Shown: positions 1 to 6,276, counted from the stretch's first letter. The stretch is 7,569 nt of DNA from an uncultured Rhodocyclaceae bacterium (GCA_903930805.1 CAIYZZ010000389.1:1-7569), one strand, 5' to 3'. The notes: a model not told the origin generated them from the letters alone. Numbers and translations are program-made.

Positions 1-1214
1 AGGATCAACTGGTCCCAGCTGCCGTTGAAGTTGCCGCGCCGATAGAGCAGGCCTTCGGAGACGGCGAGCTTCTCTTCGAGCTTATCCTTGTAGGGAGCGC
101 GAATCTTGTCGATCAGCGCAGACATTTCAGTATCGGCCGCCAGCAGGTTGGCGAACACCGGCAACAGCTTGTAACGGAAGTCAGAAATCTTGCCACCCTT
201 CACATCGAAATCGAGCACACCGAGGAACTTGCCGTTCGAGCCAGCATTGGTGACCAGCGTGTCACCGCTGGCGTTCTTGACCTTGATCGGTTGTGGTACG
301 CCGTCGTGGGTATGGCCGCCAAGAATGGCGTCGATGCCGGTGACACGCGAAGCCATCTTGAGGTCGACGTCCATGCCGTTGTGCGAGAGTACAACGACAA
401 CCTGAGCGCCGGCGCCGCGTGCTTCGTTCACGACCTTCTGCATCTCCTCATCCTGAATGCCGAAGGTCCAGTCCGGCACCATGTAGCGCGGGTTGGCGAT
501 CGGCGTGTAGGGAAAGGCCTGGCCGACAACGGCGACTTTCACGCCGTTCATTTCGCGCAGGGCATAAGGCTTGAACACCGGATCGCCGAAGTCGGTGGTC
601 TTGACGTTCTGAGCGAGAAACTCGATCTTGCCGGCGAAATCTTTCTCGATGATTTCCTTGACGCGCGCATGGCCGAGGGTGAACTCCCAGTGCGGCGACA
701 TCATGTCGACGCCGAGCATCTTGCAGGCATCGACCATGTCCTGACCCTTGGTCCACAGCGCGGTGGCCGAACCTTGCCAGGTGTCGCCGCCGTCGAGCAG
801 CAGGGCATTGGGGCGCCCGGCACGCAGTTGTTTCACCAACGTGGTCAGATGCGCGAAACCGCCGACCTTGCCGTAGGTCTTGCTCGCCTGTGCGAAGTCG
901 AGGTAGGTGAAGGCGTGCGCCTCGCCCGTACCAGGCTTGATGCCATAAGCCTTAAGCAACCGTTCGCCGACAAGGTGCGGTACCTTGCCCAGCGCGCTGC
1001 CGATACCGATATTGACGTTAGGCTCGCGGAACCAGATCGGCAGTAACTGGGCGTGGCAGTCGGTGAAGTGCAGCAGATGCACGTTGCCGAATCTGGGCAG
1101 GTCGTAAAGCTTCTCGCCGCCCTGGGCGGCGAGGGCGGTGCGGGAATCGAGGGCAAACCCGGCGGCGGAAGCGGCAGCGAGGATTTGCATAAATTCGCGG
1201 CGGTTCATGGACAT
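1..1214 (-). CDS. soxB: SoxB, thiosulfohydrolase of the Sox system (3' end cut by window edge)
   Basis: SoxB hydrolyses the terminal sulfonate from the cysteine-bound intermediate on SoxY, releasing sulfate in the periplasm. It belongs to the 5'-nucleotidase/calcineurin-like metallophosphatase family and uses a dinuclear metal site (manganese in characterised members). The 404 complete codons visible cover most of the roughly 560-residue family length; the C-terminus lies outside the window. Seen in the translation: a twin-arginine signal (NRREF at residues 4-8, followed by a small hydrophobic Ala-rich stretch), TDCHAQL (51-57, metal ligands Asp/His), GGDTWQGS (142-149), the SoxB-characteristic HWEFT (175-179) in place of the nucleotidase NHE motif, SHNG (277-280) and GGHTHDG (299-305). 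The start at 1214 is preferred over the in-frame ATG at 1208 because AAGGAG lies 8 bases upstream of it. It is the last gene of soxYZAXB and is preceded by a terminator-like hairpin. Confidence 0.96.
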   Translation of the reverse strand, partial: MSMNRREFMQILAAASAAGFALDSRTALAAQGGEKLYDLPRFGNVHLLHFTDCHAQLLPIWFREPNVNIGIGSALGKVPHLVGERLLKAYGIKPGTGEAHAFTYLDFAQASKTYGKVGGFAHLTTLVKQLRAGRPNALLLDGGDTWQGSATALWTKGQDMVDACKMLGVDMMSPHWEFTLGHARVKEIIEKDFAGKIEFLAQNVKTTDFGDPVFKPYALREMNGVKVAVVGQAFPYTPIANPRYMVPDWTFGIQDEEMQKVVNEARGAGAQVVVVLSHNGMDVDLKMASRVTGIDAILGGHTHDGVPQPIKVKNASGDTLVTNAGSNGKFLGVLDFDVKGGKISDFRYKLLPVFANLLAADTEMSALIDKIRAPYKDKLEEKLAVSEGLLYRRGNFNGSWDQLI

Positions 1215-1235
1215 GAGACGGACTCCTTGATGATG

Positions 1236-1263
1236 AAAAAAAGCCTGGCAAAGCCAGGCTTTT
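1236..1263 (-). terminator. Intrinsic terminator-like hairpin between soxX and soxB
   Basis: An 11-bp perfect stem (1239-1249 with 1253-1263) with a 3-base loop. The 7-bp core is GCCTGGC/GCCAGGC, flanked by A:T pairs. Read on the minus strand the hairpin runs into seven consecutive T residues (1242-1236), the classical Rho-independent layout. It lies 15 bases after the soxX stop and its T tract ends 7 bases before the soxB ribosome binding site. On the plus strand only four T residues follow, so the minus-strand reading is favoured. Because soxB shares the operon orientation, partial read-through or attenuation is the likely consequence (inference). Confidence 0.8.
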
Positions 1264-1278
1264 AGTGATGATTGTTGA

Positions 1279-1893
1279 TTACTTGTTGACCGGCGACTCG
1301 GGGTCGAGCAACAGCGCGACCAAATCCTTGATCTGCTTTTCACCCAGCGCACCTATATGGCCAAAGCGCGGCATTTCCGAGCAGACGTTGAATACTTTGG
1401 AGTTGAAGATTTTGGTATAGGCGTATTTTTGCATCTCTGGGCTGTTGCCCCGCAGCTTGCCGAACTGGTAGAGACTGGGGCCGATCGTGCCAAAGGAAGT
1501 TTCCTTTGGGCTGATCTGGTGGCAGTTGTAGCAATTTCCGCCCACCGGCAGGCCAGGATCGTCCGACCAAGTGAAACCACGGCCGCTTTGGGCGAGCACT
1601 TCACCGGACTTCCAGTCGCCCATCAGATTGCCATCAGCCGGAAATTTGACCCCGGCCTGTTGGTCGGCTTCAAGCCGTCTGGAAATGTAATCAGGTGGAT
1701 TGTTGCCGCTGCGGTTACAGGCAGCTTGCAGACCGTCTTCGGCGAGACGGTCGATGGAAGCTTGTCCGCGCGGTTGAAAATCTTTCTTGATAACTGCAAT
1801 TGCCTTGGCGCGATAATCCGCCTCGGCAGCAGCTGGCAACGCATTCATCAGCAAAGGGGTGGCTATGGCAGCCAATAGTAATTTTTTAGTCAT
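1279..1893 (-). CDS. soxX: SoxX, monoheme c-type cytochrome subunit of SoxXA
   Basis: SoxX accepts electrons when SoxXA oxidatively conjugates thiosulfate to the SoxY cysteine, and passes them to soluble cytochromes. The 204-residue product has a Sec signal peptide (Lys-Lys at 3-4, hydrophobic core, probable cleavage after the Ala run at 21-23). It has a single heme c motif, CYNCH (121-125), and a probable distal Met ligand in SEMPRFG (Met174). The C-terminal KQIKDLVALLLDPESPVNK region is typical of the family. About 95 residues precede the heme motif, so this is one of the longer SoxX forms. Extra cysteines at 59 and 171 could form a disulfide (inference). The start at 1893 was chosen because GGGGAG lies 6 bases upstream and the signal peptide follows directly. 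The same frame stays open to 2187, but that extension overlaps soxA and has no family features. The gap to soxA is 14 bases. Confidence 0.95.
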   Translation of the reverse strand: MTKKLLLAAIATPLLMNALPAAAEADYRAKAIAVIKKDFQPRGQASIDRLAEDGLQAACNRSGNNPPDYISRRLEADQQAGVKFPADGNLMGDWKSGEVLAQSGRGFTWSDDPGLPVGGNCYNCHQISPKETSFGTIGPSLYQFGKLRGNSPEMQKYAYTKIFNSKVFNVCSEMPRFGHIGALGEKQIKDLVALLLDPESPVNK

Positions 1894-1907
1894 GTCTGTC
1901 TCCCCTA

Positions 1908-2771
1908 TTAGCGCTTGATGCCCGGGCCTTTGTACTCCAGGCCGTTGGCGGTGCCGATCATGTAGGTCAGCAAGTACGTCACTGCATCGGAGGCGTATTT
2001 GGGCTGGGGGAAGCGTTGCTGGCGGAAGCAGTCGCTCATGCGCCACTGGTGGGTCAGCATTACGCCGCCGGTCATGCGATAGCCGGGCCAGCCTTGCACG
2101 CCCTGAATGGCGCCCTGCGGGGTGCTGATATTCGGCAGATTCTGCATGCGGATGCGCTTGCCATCCGAGCCGTGGCAGGTGTTGCAAGAGAAATCGTAGG
2201 GACCAGCACGGTAGGCAGCCATGGCCTTGCCGATCTCATAAGCCTCGCGCACCTTCGGGTCCTTGAGAGGAACGTCCAGCTTCATGTTGCGCGAATGGCC
2301 GGCGACATAGGTCACCAGATTGGTGATGTCGGGTGTGAAGTTCGAATCGGCGAAGGGCTTCTTGGCGATGTCGTCGAACTTGAAGCCCTGCTTTTCAACC
2401 ATGCACCAGACGATGCGGCGCTCGGCATCCATCACGGCATCGGCATCGGCGAAGTAGCGCGGCATCTTGACATAAGCACCTGCCACCTTGCCCACACCTT
2501 GGCCGAGGTCGCAACTTTCGGCCAGCGCGACGTTGTTTGGTCCGCGCTTGATTTTCCACTGTTCTTCACCCTTCATTTCGAAGAGTTCGGCCGGATTGCT
2601 GTCCTCCATCTCGGCGCGAAATTTTTCAAACTCGAGGGTGGCGGCATCCTTTACTTCAGCAGCGGGCGCCTGGGCTACAGGTCTCGCTGCGGGCTTTTTG
2701 GCGGGAGTCTGGGCGAATGCGCTACCCATGACCGCCAAGGCGCAAAGCGCACCGGTAACCCGTTGTTTCAT
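1908..2771 (-). CDS. soxA: SoxA, catalytic cytochrome subunit of SoxXA, single-heme type
   Basis: SoxA carries the active-site heme of the L-cysteine S-thiosulfotransferase SoxXA, which links thiosulfate to SoxY. The 287-residue protein has a Sec signal peptide (probable cleavage after AFA at 18-20) followed by an Ala/Pro/Lys-rich linker to about residue 44. The C-terminal domain contains the heme motif CNTCH (196-200) and the motif MSDCFRQQR (245-253), whose Cys248 corresponds to the catalytic persulfide-modified heme ligand of known SoxA proteins. The N-terminal domain keeps the family fold signature but has no CxxCH; instead it has single cysteines at 87 and 123. This matches the monoheme SoxA subgroup, in which a disulfide replaces the first heme. 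The start at 2771 is supported by AGGAGG 5 bases upstream. It is 64 bases downstream of soxZ, with a GC-rich hairpin in the gap. Confidence 0.96.
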   Translation of the reverse strand: MKQRVTGALCALAVMGSAFAQTPAKKPAARPVAQAPAAEVKDAATLEFEKFRAEMEDSNPAELFEMKGEEQWKIKRGPNNVALAESCDLGQGVGKVAGAYVKMPRYFADADAVMDAERRIVWCMVEKQGFKFDDIAKKPFADSNFTPDITNLVTYVAGHSRNMKLDVPLKDPKVREAYEIGKAMAAYRAGPYDFSCNTCHGSDGKRIRMQNLPNISTPQGAIQGVQGWPGYRMTGGVMLTHQWRMSDCFRQQRFPQPKYASDAVTYLLTYMIGTANGLEYKGPGIKR

Positions 2772-2793
2772 AATATCCTCCTGTGGGATAACT

Positions 2794-2813
2794 GGGCGGG
2801 TTGTATCCCGCCC
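2794..2813 (-). other. GC-rich hairpin in the soxZ-soxA gap
   Basis: A perfect 7-bp G/C stem, GGGCGGG (2794-2800) with CCCGCCC (2807-2813), around a 6-base loop. It lies between the soxZ stop and the soxA ribosome binding site. No T tract follows on the minus strand, so it is not a standard terminator. An mRNA processing or stability element protecting one side of the operon transcript is a reasonable inference. Confidence 0.55.
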
Positions 2814-2835
2814 TAATTATTTGCAGCTACTGTGA

Positions 2836-3147
2836 TCAGGCAACGGCGGCTTCGTCTGTCCGTTTATCACCTTTGTTATCGACCCAACTCACGGTAACCT
2901 TGTCGCCGACCTTGGCACTTTTCACCTTGAAGCCGAACACCGGGTTGCGCGCTACCGAACCGGCGATCTGGCCGGTCACGACGGTCTTGCCATTCAAGGT
3001 CACGGTCATGTTCTGGATGTGGTGCGCCGGAACCGTCTTGCCAGCGTCATCTTTGCGCTGGCCGGTTTCCATCGGGTGGCTCATCAGCACACGAATTTCG
3101 GCGACGTCGCCCTTCATCTGGGCGCGAATTTTCATCGGATCTGCCAT
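2836..3147 (-). CDS. soxZ: SoxZ, partner subunit of the SoxYZ sulfur carrier
   Basis: SoxZ forms the heterodimer with SoxY that carries thiosulfate-derived sulfur through the Sox cycle in the periplasm. It is 103 residues long, the usual family size, and has no cysteine and no signal peptide, so it is expected to be co-exported with SoxY. Visible family signatures are MSHPMETGQRKD (22-33), the central PAHHIQNMTVTLNG strand region (40-53) and NPVFGFKV (68-75), which build its immunoglobulin-like sandwich. The start at 3147 has AGAGGA about 8 bases upstream. It follows soxY after 28 bases. Confidence 0.96.
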   Translation of the reverse strand: MADPMKIRAQMKGDVAEIRVLMSHPMETGQRKDDAGKTVPAHHIQNMTVTLNGKTVVTGQIAGSVARNPVFGFKVKSAKVGDKVTVSWVDNKGDKRTDEAAVA

Positions 3148-3175
3148 GTTGTTTTCCTCTCTCTTTTCGTGTGGA

Positions 3176-3646
3176 TCAGCCGCCGCAGCCGCCGGCAGTA
3201 ACTTTGACTTCCTTCTGGGCGCTGTAGAACTTGCCGTCGGCCTTGGCTACCGCCCGAACGATTGATGTCTGGGCGAACTTCAGCCGCACGGAGACATCCG
3301 CCACTGCGCCATTGGCAAACTCGAAGTAAGCCGAGAGTGGAGATGGATTCATCTTCACCAGAATGGCAATCGACGTGGTGTTCGGAATATTGCTGGTGAC
3401 ATCGACCGGCACGACGGCACCGTTCTCAGCGATCTCCGGGGCCTTCATTACCAAGTCTTTGTGATCGGCAGCAGTTTCGCCACCGATGGCCTTGAGTGCG
3501 ACATCGAGGTCCTTCGCTTCGAAAGCGGCTTTGTTCCAGTCATCGGCATAGGCCAGCGTCGGCTTCAGCACGCCAGCGGCCAAGAGCCCCGCCAGCACGC
3601 CCGTGGTGCCGGCGCCCTTGAGTACGGTTCTGCGAATCATATCCAT
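3176..3646 (-). CDS. soxY: SoxY, sulfur-carrier protein with C-terminal GGCGG swinging arm
   Basis: SoxY binds the sulfur intermediates covalently through the thiol of its penultimate-region cysteine while SoxXA, SoxB and other enzymes act on them. The 156-residue product ends in GGCGG with Cys154 as the carrier residue, the defining feature of the family. The N-terminus has a twin-arginine signal (IRRTVLKG at 4-11, then a hydrophobic stretch to about 28, probable cleavage near AYA at 32-34), consistent with Tat export in complex with SoxZ. The mature part has the all-beta SoxY sequence with the VTSNIPNT and MNPSPLSAYFEF segments. The start at 3646 is favoured because AGGAGG lies 10 bases upstream; an ATG two codons later would be 16 bases away. 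It is the first gene of the sox unit, with 183 bases of non-coding DNA before it. Confidence 0.96.
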   Translation of the reverse strand: MDMIRRTVLKGAGTTGVLAGLLAAGVLKPTLAYADDWNKAAFEAKDLDVALKAIGGETAADHKDLVMKAPEIAENGAVVPVDVTSNIPNTTSIAILVKMNPSPLSAYFEFANGAVADVSVRLKFAQTSIVRAVAKADGKFYSAQKEVKVTAGGCGG

Positions 3647-3829
3647 TGAAACATTTCCTCCTGTGGTCTGAGAGAGTATTGCGGATCATGCGACACCTGC
3701 CGATTCTCAAGACTTTTTGCCCGCAATGCAAGCTTCCGCCCTGATTTGCAAATAAAGAATCGGTATGTCAGAGAAAGCTGATGCACTTGCCGAGCGCGGC
3801 CTTGTTGCCTGCCGTCCCGCCAGAACCGA
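3647..3829 (-). promoter_or_regulatory. Leader/regulatory region upstream of soxY
   Basis: This 183-base gap between the HDOD stop and the soxY start contains no credible gene. It is the only place large enough within the window for the sox operon promoter. It holds a perfect 10-bp palindrome ATTTGCAAAT (3744-3753) and an 8-bp inverted repeat CCGATTCT/AGAATCGG (3700-3707 and 3756-3763, 48 bases apart). I see no convincing -35/-10 or -24/-12 pair, and no terminator for the HDOD gene, so read-through from upstream is possible. Repeats of this size can occur by chance in a region of this length. Confidence 0.4.
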
Positions 3830-4687
3830 CTAAGCTAGTGCAGCATTGGTGGCCATTATTTTTGTCTCACAGAGCTCCATGAACTCTGTGAGCGTTTCCG
3901 GTGCGCGCAGTCCGAAGAAAGTGGCCACCTCCTCCGGTTGAGTGCGCGGCGTCACGAGGTCCAGGCTATAGCCAAAGCTCGTTGCACAGTAGTCAGCCAT
4001 GGCCACTGTCGCGGCAATGAGCTGCGTGTCAGGAGAAATGTCCATATCGTGGTGGTGCTCGACAATATCAACAAGGAAAAGGGGAAGCATCCAGGATTGA
4101 ATAAGTGCTGAACCCAGTGCGCGATGGTCGAATCCCAGAACCTGGTTTTCCATTTCATGCAGAGGGGTATGGGTCTGTTGAGCTGGCACAAGAATCCACA
4201 GCCTGTATTCCTCTCCCATCTGGCCAACGAGTGCGACGCGACCAATGTCGTGCAGCAGACCTGCCATGAAGGCATCTTCACTGAGATTTTTGTCGGCCCT
4301 TTCTACAAGCATCCTGGCAATAACACCACTGGCAAGGCTATGGGTCAGGACGGGTTCCATGAGCGATAATTCCTCAGTATTCCTGGCATGTGACTTGAGC
4401 GTGTGTGACCAGACCGCCAAGGCCAGACTTCGGATAGTTTTGGCGCCGAGAACGACAACAGCATTGCGCACAGTTGAAACCTGGCCACGCTGGCCATAGA
4501 AGGACGAGTTAGCCAACTTCAGCAGCCTTGTAGTCAAGGTAGGCTCTGACTGAATGATCTCTGTAATATCTTTCGGAGAACTCTCTGGTGAGTCGAGTGC
4601 ATTCAACAGACGAACAGTAACTTTCGGGAGTACCGGAAGCCGCGTTGCCCCCCGGATAAATTCCTTGAGACGGCTTTCGTCGTACAT
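3830..4687 (-). CDS. Stand-alone HDOD-domain protein (signal-transduction family, function unknown)
   Basis: The 285-residue protein is almost entirely an HDOD domain, a degenerate relative of HD phosphohydrolases found in bacterial signalling and stress or motility regulation. The N-terminal part shows the hallmark LPVLPKV (17-23), a DITEIIQSEPTLTTRLLKLAN stretch (about 40-60) with NSSFYG (60-65), and VVVLGAKTIRSLAL (77-90). The second half retains HD-like residues: His116, HDIG (146-149), a GFDHRALG motif (185-192), the His cluster 211-213 and Asp232. No receiver, GGDEF, EAL or DNA-binding domain is fused to it, and there are no membrane segments. The start is one base after the stop of the phosphoesterase gene, so the two are probably translated together. 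No specific symbol can be assigned; a ligand-binding or scaffold role is inference from the family. Confidence 0.9.
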   Translation of the reverse strand: MYDESRLKEFIRGATRLPVLPKVTVRLLNALDSPESSPKDITEIIQSEPTLTTRLLKLANSSFYGQRGQVSTVRNAVVVLGAKTIRSLALAVWSHTLKSHARNTEELSLMEPVLTHSLASGVIARMLVERADKNLSEDAFMAGLLHDIGRVALVGQMGEEYRLWILVPAQQTHTPLHEMENQVLGFDHRALGSALIQSWMLPLFLVDIVEHHHDMDISPDTQLIAATVAMADYCATSFGYSLDLVTPRTQPEEVATFFGLRAPETLTEFMELCETKIMATNAALA

Positions 4688-4688
4688 C

Positions 4689-5441
4689 CTATTTGCCTAG
4701 AGCAAGCCGGTCAGCGAGAGTCTTTGGGAGGCCGGCAGAGCGAATCTTTTCTGCAGTGGTCTCGAAGGCGTATGGGACACGATGATAGGTGACCTTTGAG
4801 CCATCGAATGTGGCGAAGCAAGCACGTGGATCACCATCTCGCGGTTGGCCAACGGAACCAACGCTTATGTAGAGTTTCTCCTCCATCGAAACCTGAAACT
4901 CGTTCATTTCCTGGTGCGGGTGAATAAACCCCTCGGTCGTGGCAAGAAATGGCTTGTGATTGTGCCCGACAAAGCAGATGCGGAAGTAGATGAAGTCGTT
5001 TTCCAGGGAATCGACTATCTCGTCAAAGGTCGAATACCCGCTGCGATTTACTTCAACAAGGTATTCGTGCAGCGCATTCTGAGCCGAACCATGAGCAAAC
5101 AGAATCTCATCTTCCCGAGTGTAAGGTTGCAGGTCGCTGATGCAGTCCAGAAGTCCTGCCTTTTGAAGGTGTTCGCGCGTCCAATCTATAGCCTGCCGGG
5201 CAGCCGGATTGAAGGTGTCTCCATAATCAGGGTTGAGAACTGCATGCTCATGGTTACCCAACAACCGCAGGAAGCAGCGATCCTTCGTCAGAAGAAGACA
5301 CGCCTCGGGGTCCGGGCCGTAACCGACAACATCCCCCAATGAGTATATGGCTTCGACGCCGAGCCCATCGATTCTGGCCAACACGGCTTCCAGCGCCTCA
5401 AGGTTCGAGTGAACATCCGAGATGACCGCGATCTTTCTCAT
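4689..5441 (-). CDS. Calcineurin-like metallophosphoesterase (YfcE/ApaH-like superfamily)
   Basis: A cytoplasmic metal-dependent phosphoesterase of 250 residues with no signal peptide. All five superfamily motifs are present: DVH (9-11), GDVVGYGPDP (36-45), GNHE (62-65), the AHG histidine (His117) and GHNH (159-162), followed by GSVGQPRDGDPRA (195-207), common in this small-protein branch. An intact dinuclear metal centre and catalytic activity are therefore expected, but the substrate (phosphodiester, nucleotide or phosphoprotein) cannot be read from the sequence. I chose the ATG at 5441, with GGGG 6 bases upstream of it in a GGGGTAG context; a TTG codon immediately before it at 5444 is in frame and is an alternative start. 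It ends one base before the HDOD gene, which implies a shared function or regulation (inference). Confidence 0.92.
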   Translation of the reverse strand: MRKIAVISDVHSNLEALEAVLARIDGLGVEAIYSLGDVVGYGPDPEACLLLTKDRCFLRLLGNHEHAVLNPDYGDTFNPAARQAIDWTREHLQKAGLLDCISDLQPYTREDEILFAHGSAQNALHEYLVEVNRSGYSTFDEIVDSLENDFIYFRICFVGHNHKPFLATTEGFIHPHQEMNEFQVSMEEKLYISVGSVGQPRDGDPRACFATFDGSKVTYHRVPYAFETTAEKIRSAGLPKTLADRLALGK

Positions 5442-5478
5442 CAACTACCCCAATATCGCCCGGCCTACTGATACAAGA

Positions 5479-5492
5479 TTGGCGAGCGCCAA
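5479..5492. repeat. Short inverted repeat between pxpA and the phosphoesterase gene
   Basis: TTGGCG-AG-CGCCAA, 6-bp arms with a 2-base spacer, lies 4 bases beyond the pxpA stop codon in the 55-base gap before the phosphoesterase gene. The run of T residues on the minus strand comes before the hairpin and not after it, so it does not look like a standard terminator. It could be an operator or an mRNA 3' end structure. I see no clear promoter in this gap. Confidence 0.45.
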
Positions 5493-5496
5493 AAAA

Positions 5497-6276
5497 TTAT
5501 TTCGGCATATCTGTGAGACTTGCAATATGCCATCCGGAATATTCCAGAGCCTGTCTGAGATGATGGGCGACCGCGACCGCCTCGGCACCATCCCCATGTA
5601 CGCATACACTGCCAATCGAAGTAGGGATGCGTTTGCCCGATAACGCGATTAACGCTCCAGATTCAAGCATGCTGTTGACGTGAGCGACGCAAGCATCAGG
5701 ACCATGAACCACCGCCCCCGGTGTTCCACGCGGGGCAAGTTGGCCATCGTCCTGATAGGCGCGGTCGGCGAAGATCTCCTCGATTACCCGGAGTTTGGCT
5801 TCAAGGCCGGCGGACAACAAGGCCGAGGCTGCCGGTGCGAGCAGGATCAATTGCGGATCGACTGCACGTACCGCGCGGGCGATGGCGGCGGCAATGCCGG
5901 CATCGGTACAGGCCTGGTTGTTAAGTGCCCCGTGTGGCTTGACGTGCGTGACCCGACCGCCTTCAAGTGCAGCGATGCCAGCCAAAGCACCCACCTGGTA
6001 GGCGACGAGGTTTTCGATCTCGGCAGGTGACAATTTCATCGCACGCCGGCCGAAACCCTGCAGGTCGTCAAAGGATGGATGGGCGCCGATGCTGACGCCT
6101 TTTGCCACGCAGGCGCGTACAGTATGGCGCATGACTTCAGGGTCGCCGGCGTGAAAGCCGCAGGCAAGATTGGCCGAGGCGACAATATCGAGTAGGGCCG
6201 CGTCGTCACCCATGCGCCAGGCGCCGAAACTTTCGCCGAGATCGGCGTTGAGGTTGATGACCTTTTCATTCGGCAT
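5497..6276 (-). CDS. pxpA: 5-oxoprolinase subunit PxpA (LamB/YcsF family)
   Basis: PxpA is the subunit of prokaryotic ATP-dependent 5-oxoprolinase that, with PxpB and PxpC, opens the ring of 5-oxo-L-proline (pyroglutamate) to L-glutamate in the cytoplasm, disposing of a spontaneous glutamine/glutamate breakdown product. The 259-residue product is of normal family length and shows the typical motifs NADLGESFG (10-18), ANLACGFHAGDP (35-46), GAHPSFDD (64-71), HVKPHGALNN (111-120), EIFADRAY (167-174) and VCVHGDG (224-230). The start at 6276 was chosen because NLNADLGES begins shortly after it in all family members and GGAG lies 6 bases upstream. The frame is open further to 6357, but that extension lies inside pxpC and lacks family features. 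It overlaps pxpC by 11 bases and is the last gene of pxpBCA. Confidence 0.96.
   Translation of the reverse strand: MPNEKVINLNADLGESFGAWRMGDDAALLDIVASANLACGFHAGDPEVMRHTVRACVAKGVSIGAHPSFDDLQGFGRRAMKLSPAEIENLVAYQVGALAGIAALEGGRVTHVKPHGALNNQACTDAGIAAAIARAVRAVDPQLILLAPAASALLSAGLEAKLRVIEEIFADRAYQDDGQLAPRGTPGAVVHGPDACVAHVNSMLESGALIALSGKRIPTSIGSVCVHGDGAEAVAVAHHLRQALEYSGWHIASLTDMPK

Noticed and set aside
291..1046. Long plus-strand open frame opposite soxB
   Set aside because: It lies entirely antisense to a clear SoxB reading frame, has no recognisable domain, and is explained by the codon bias of the gene on the other strand.
1894..2187. N-terminal extension of the soxX frame
   Set aside because: The extension overlaps the 3' part of soxA, reads as an Arg/His/Pro-rich out-of-frame translation, and would bury the signal peptide that begins at 1893.
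2016..2816. Long plus-strand open frame opposite soxA
   Set aside because: Antisense shadow of SoxA with no family features; the minus strand encodes an unmistakable c-type cytochrome.
3540..3731. Possible 63-residue gene overlapping the soxY start
   Set aside because: Out of frame with soxY, Arg/Gly-rich at its C-terminal half where it overlaps soxY, and without a ribosome binding site or known features.
3661..3780. Sigma-70 promoter candidates (TTGCAT or TTGAGA as -35 boxes) upstream of soxY
   Set aside because: None has a matching -10 box at 16-18 bases; best pairs match about half the consensus, which is not enough to call a promoter.
3789..3801. Small GCCG/CGGC stem after the HDOD gene as a terminator
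   Set aside because: Only four base pairs and no T run follow on the minus strand, so it does not qualify as an intrinsic terminator.
5422..5643. Plus-strand open frame across the pxpA-phosphoesterase gap
   Set aside because: It overlaps both confident genes on the opposite strand and shows no domain or plausible start context.
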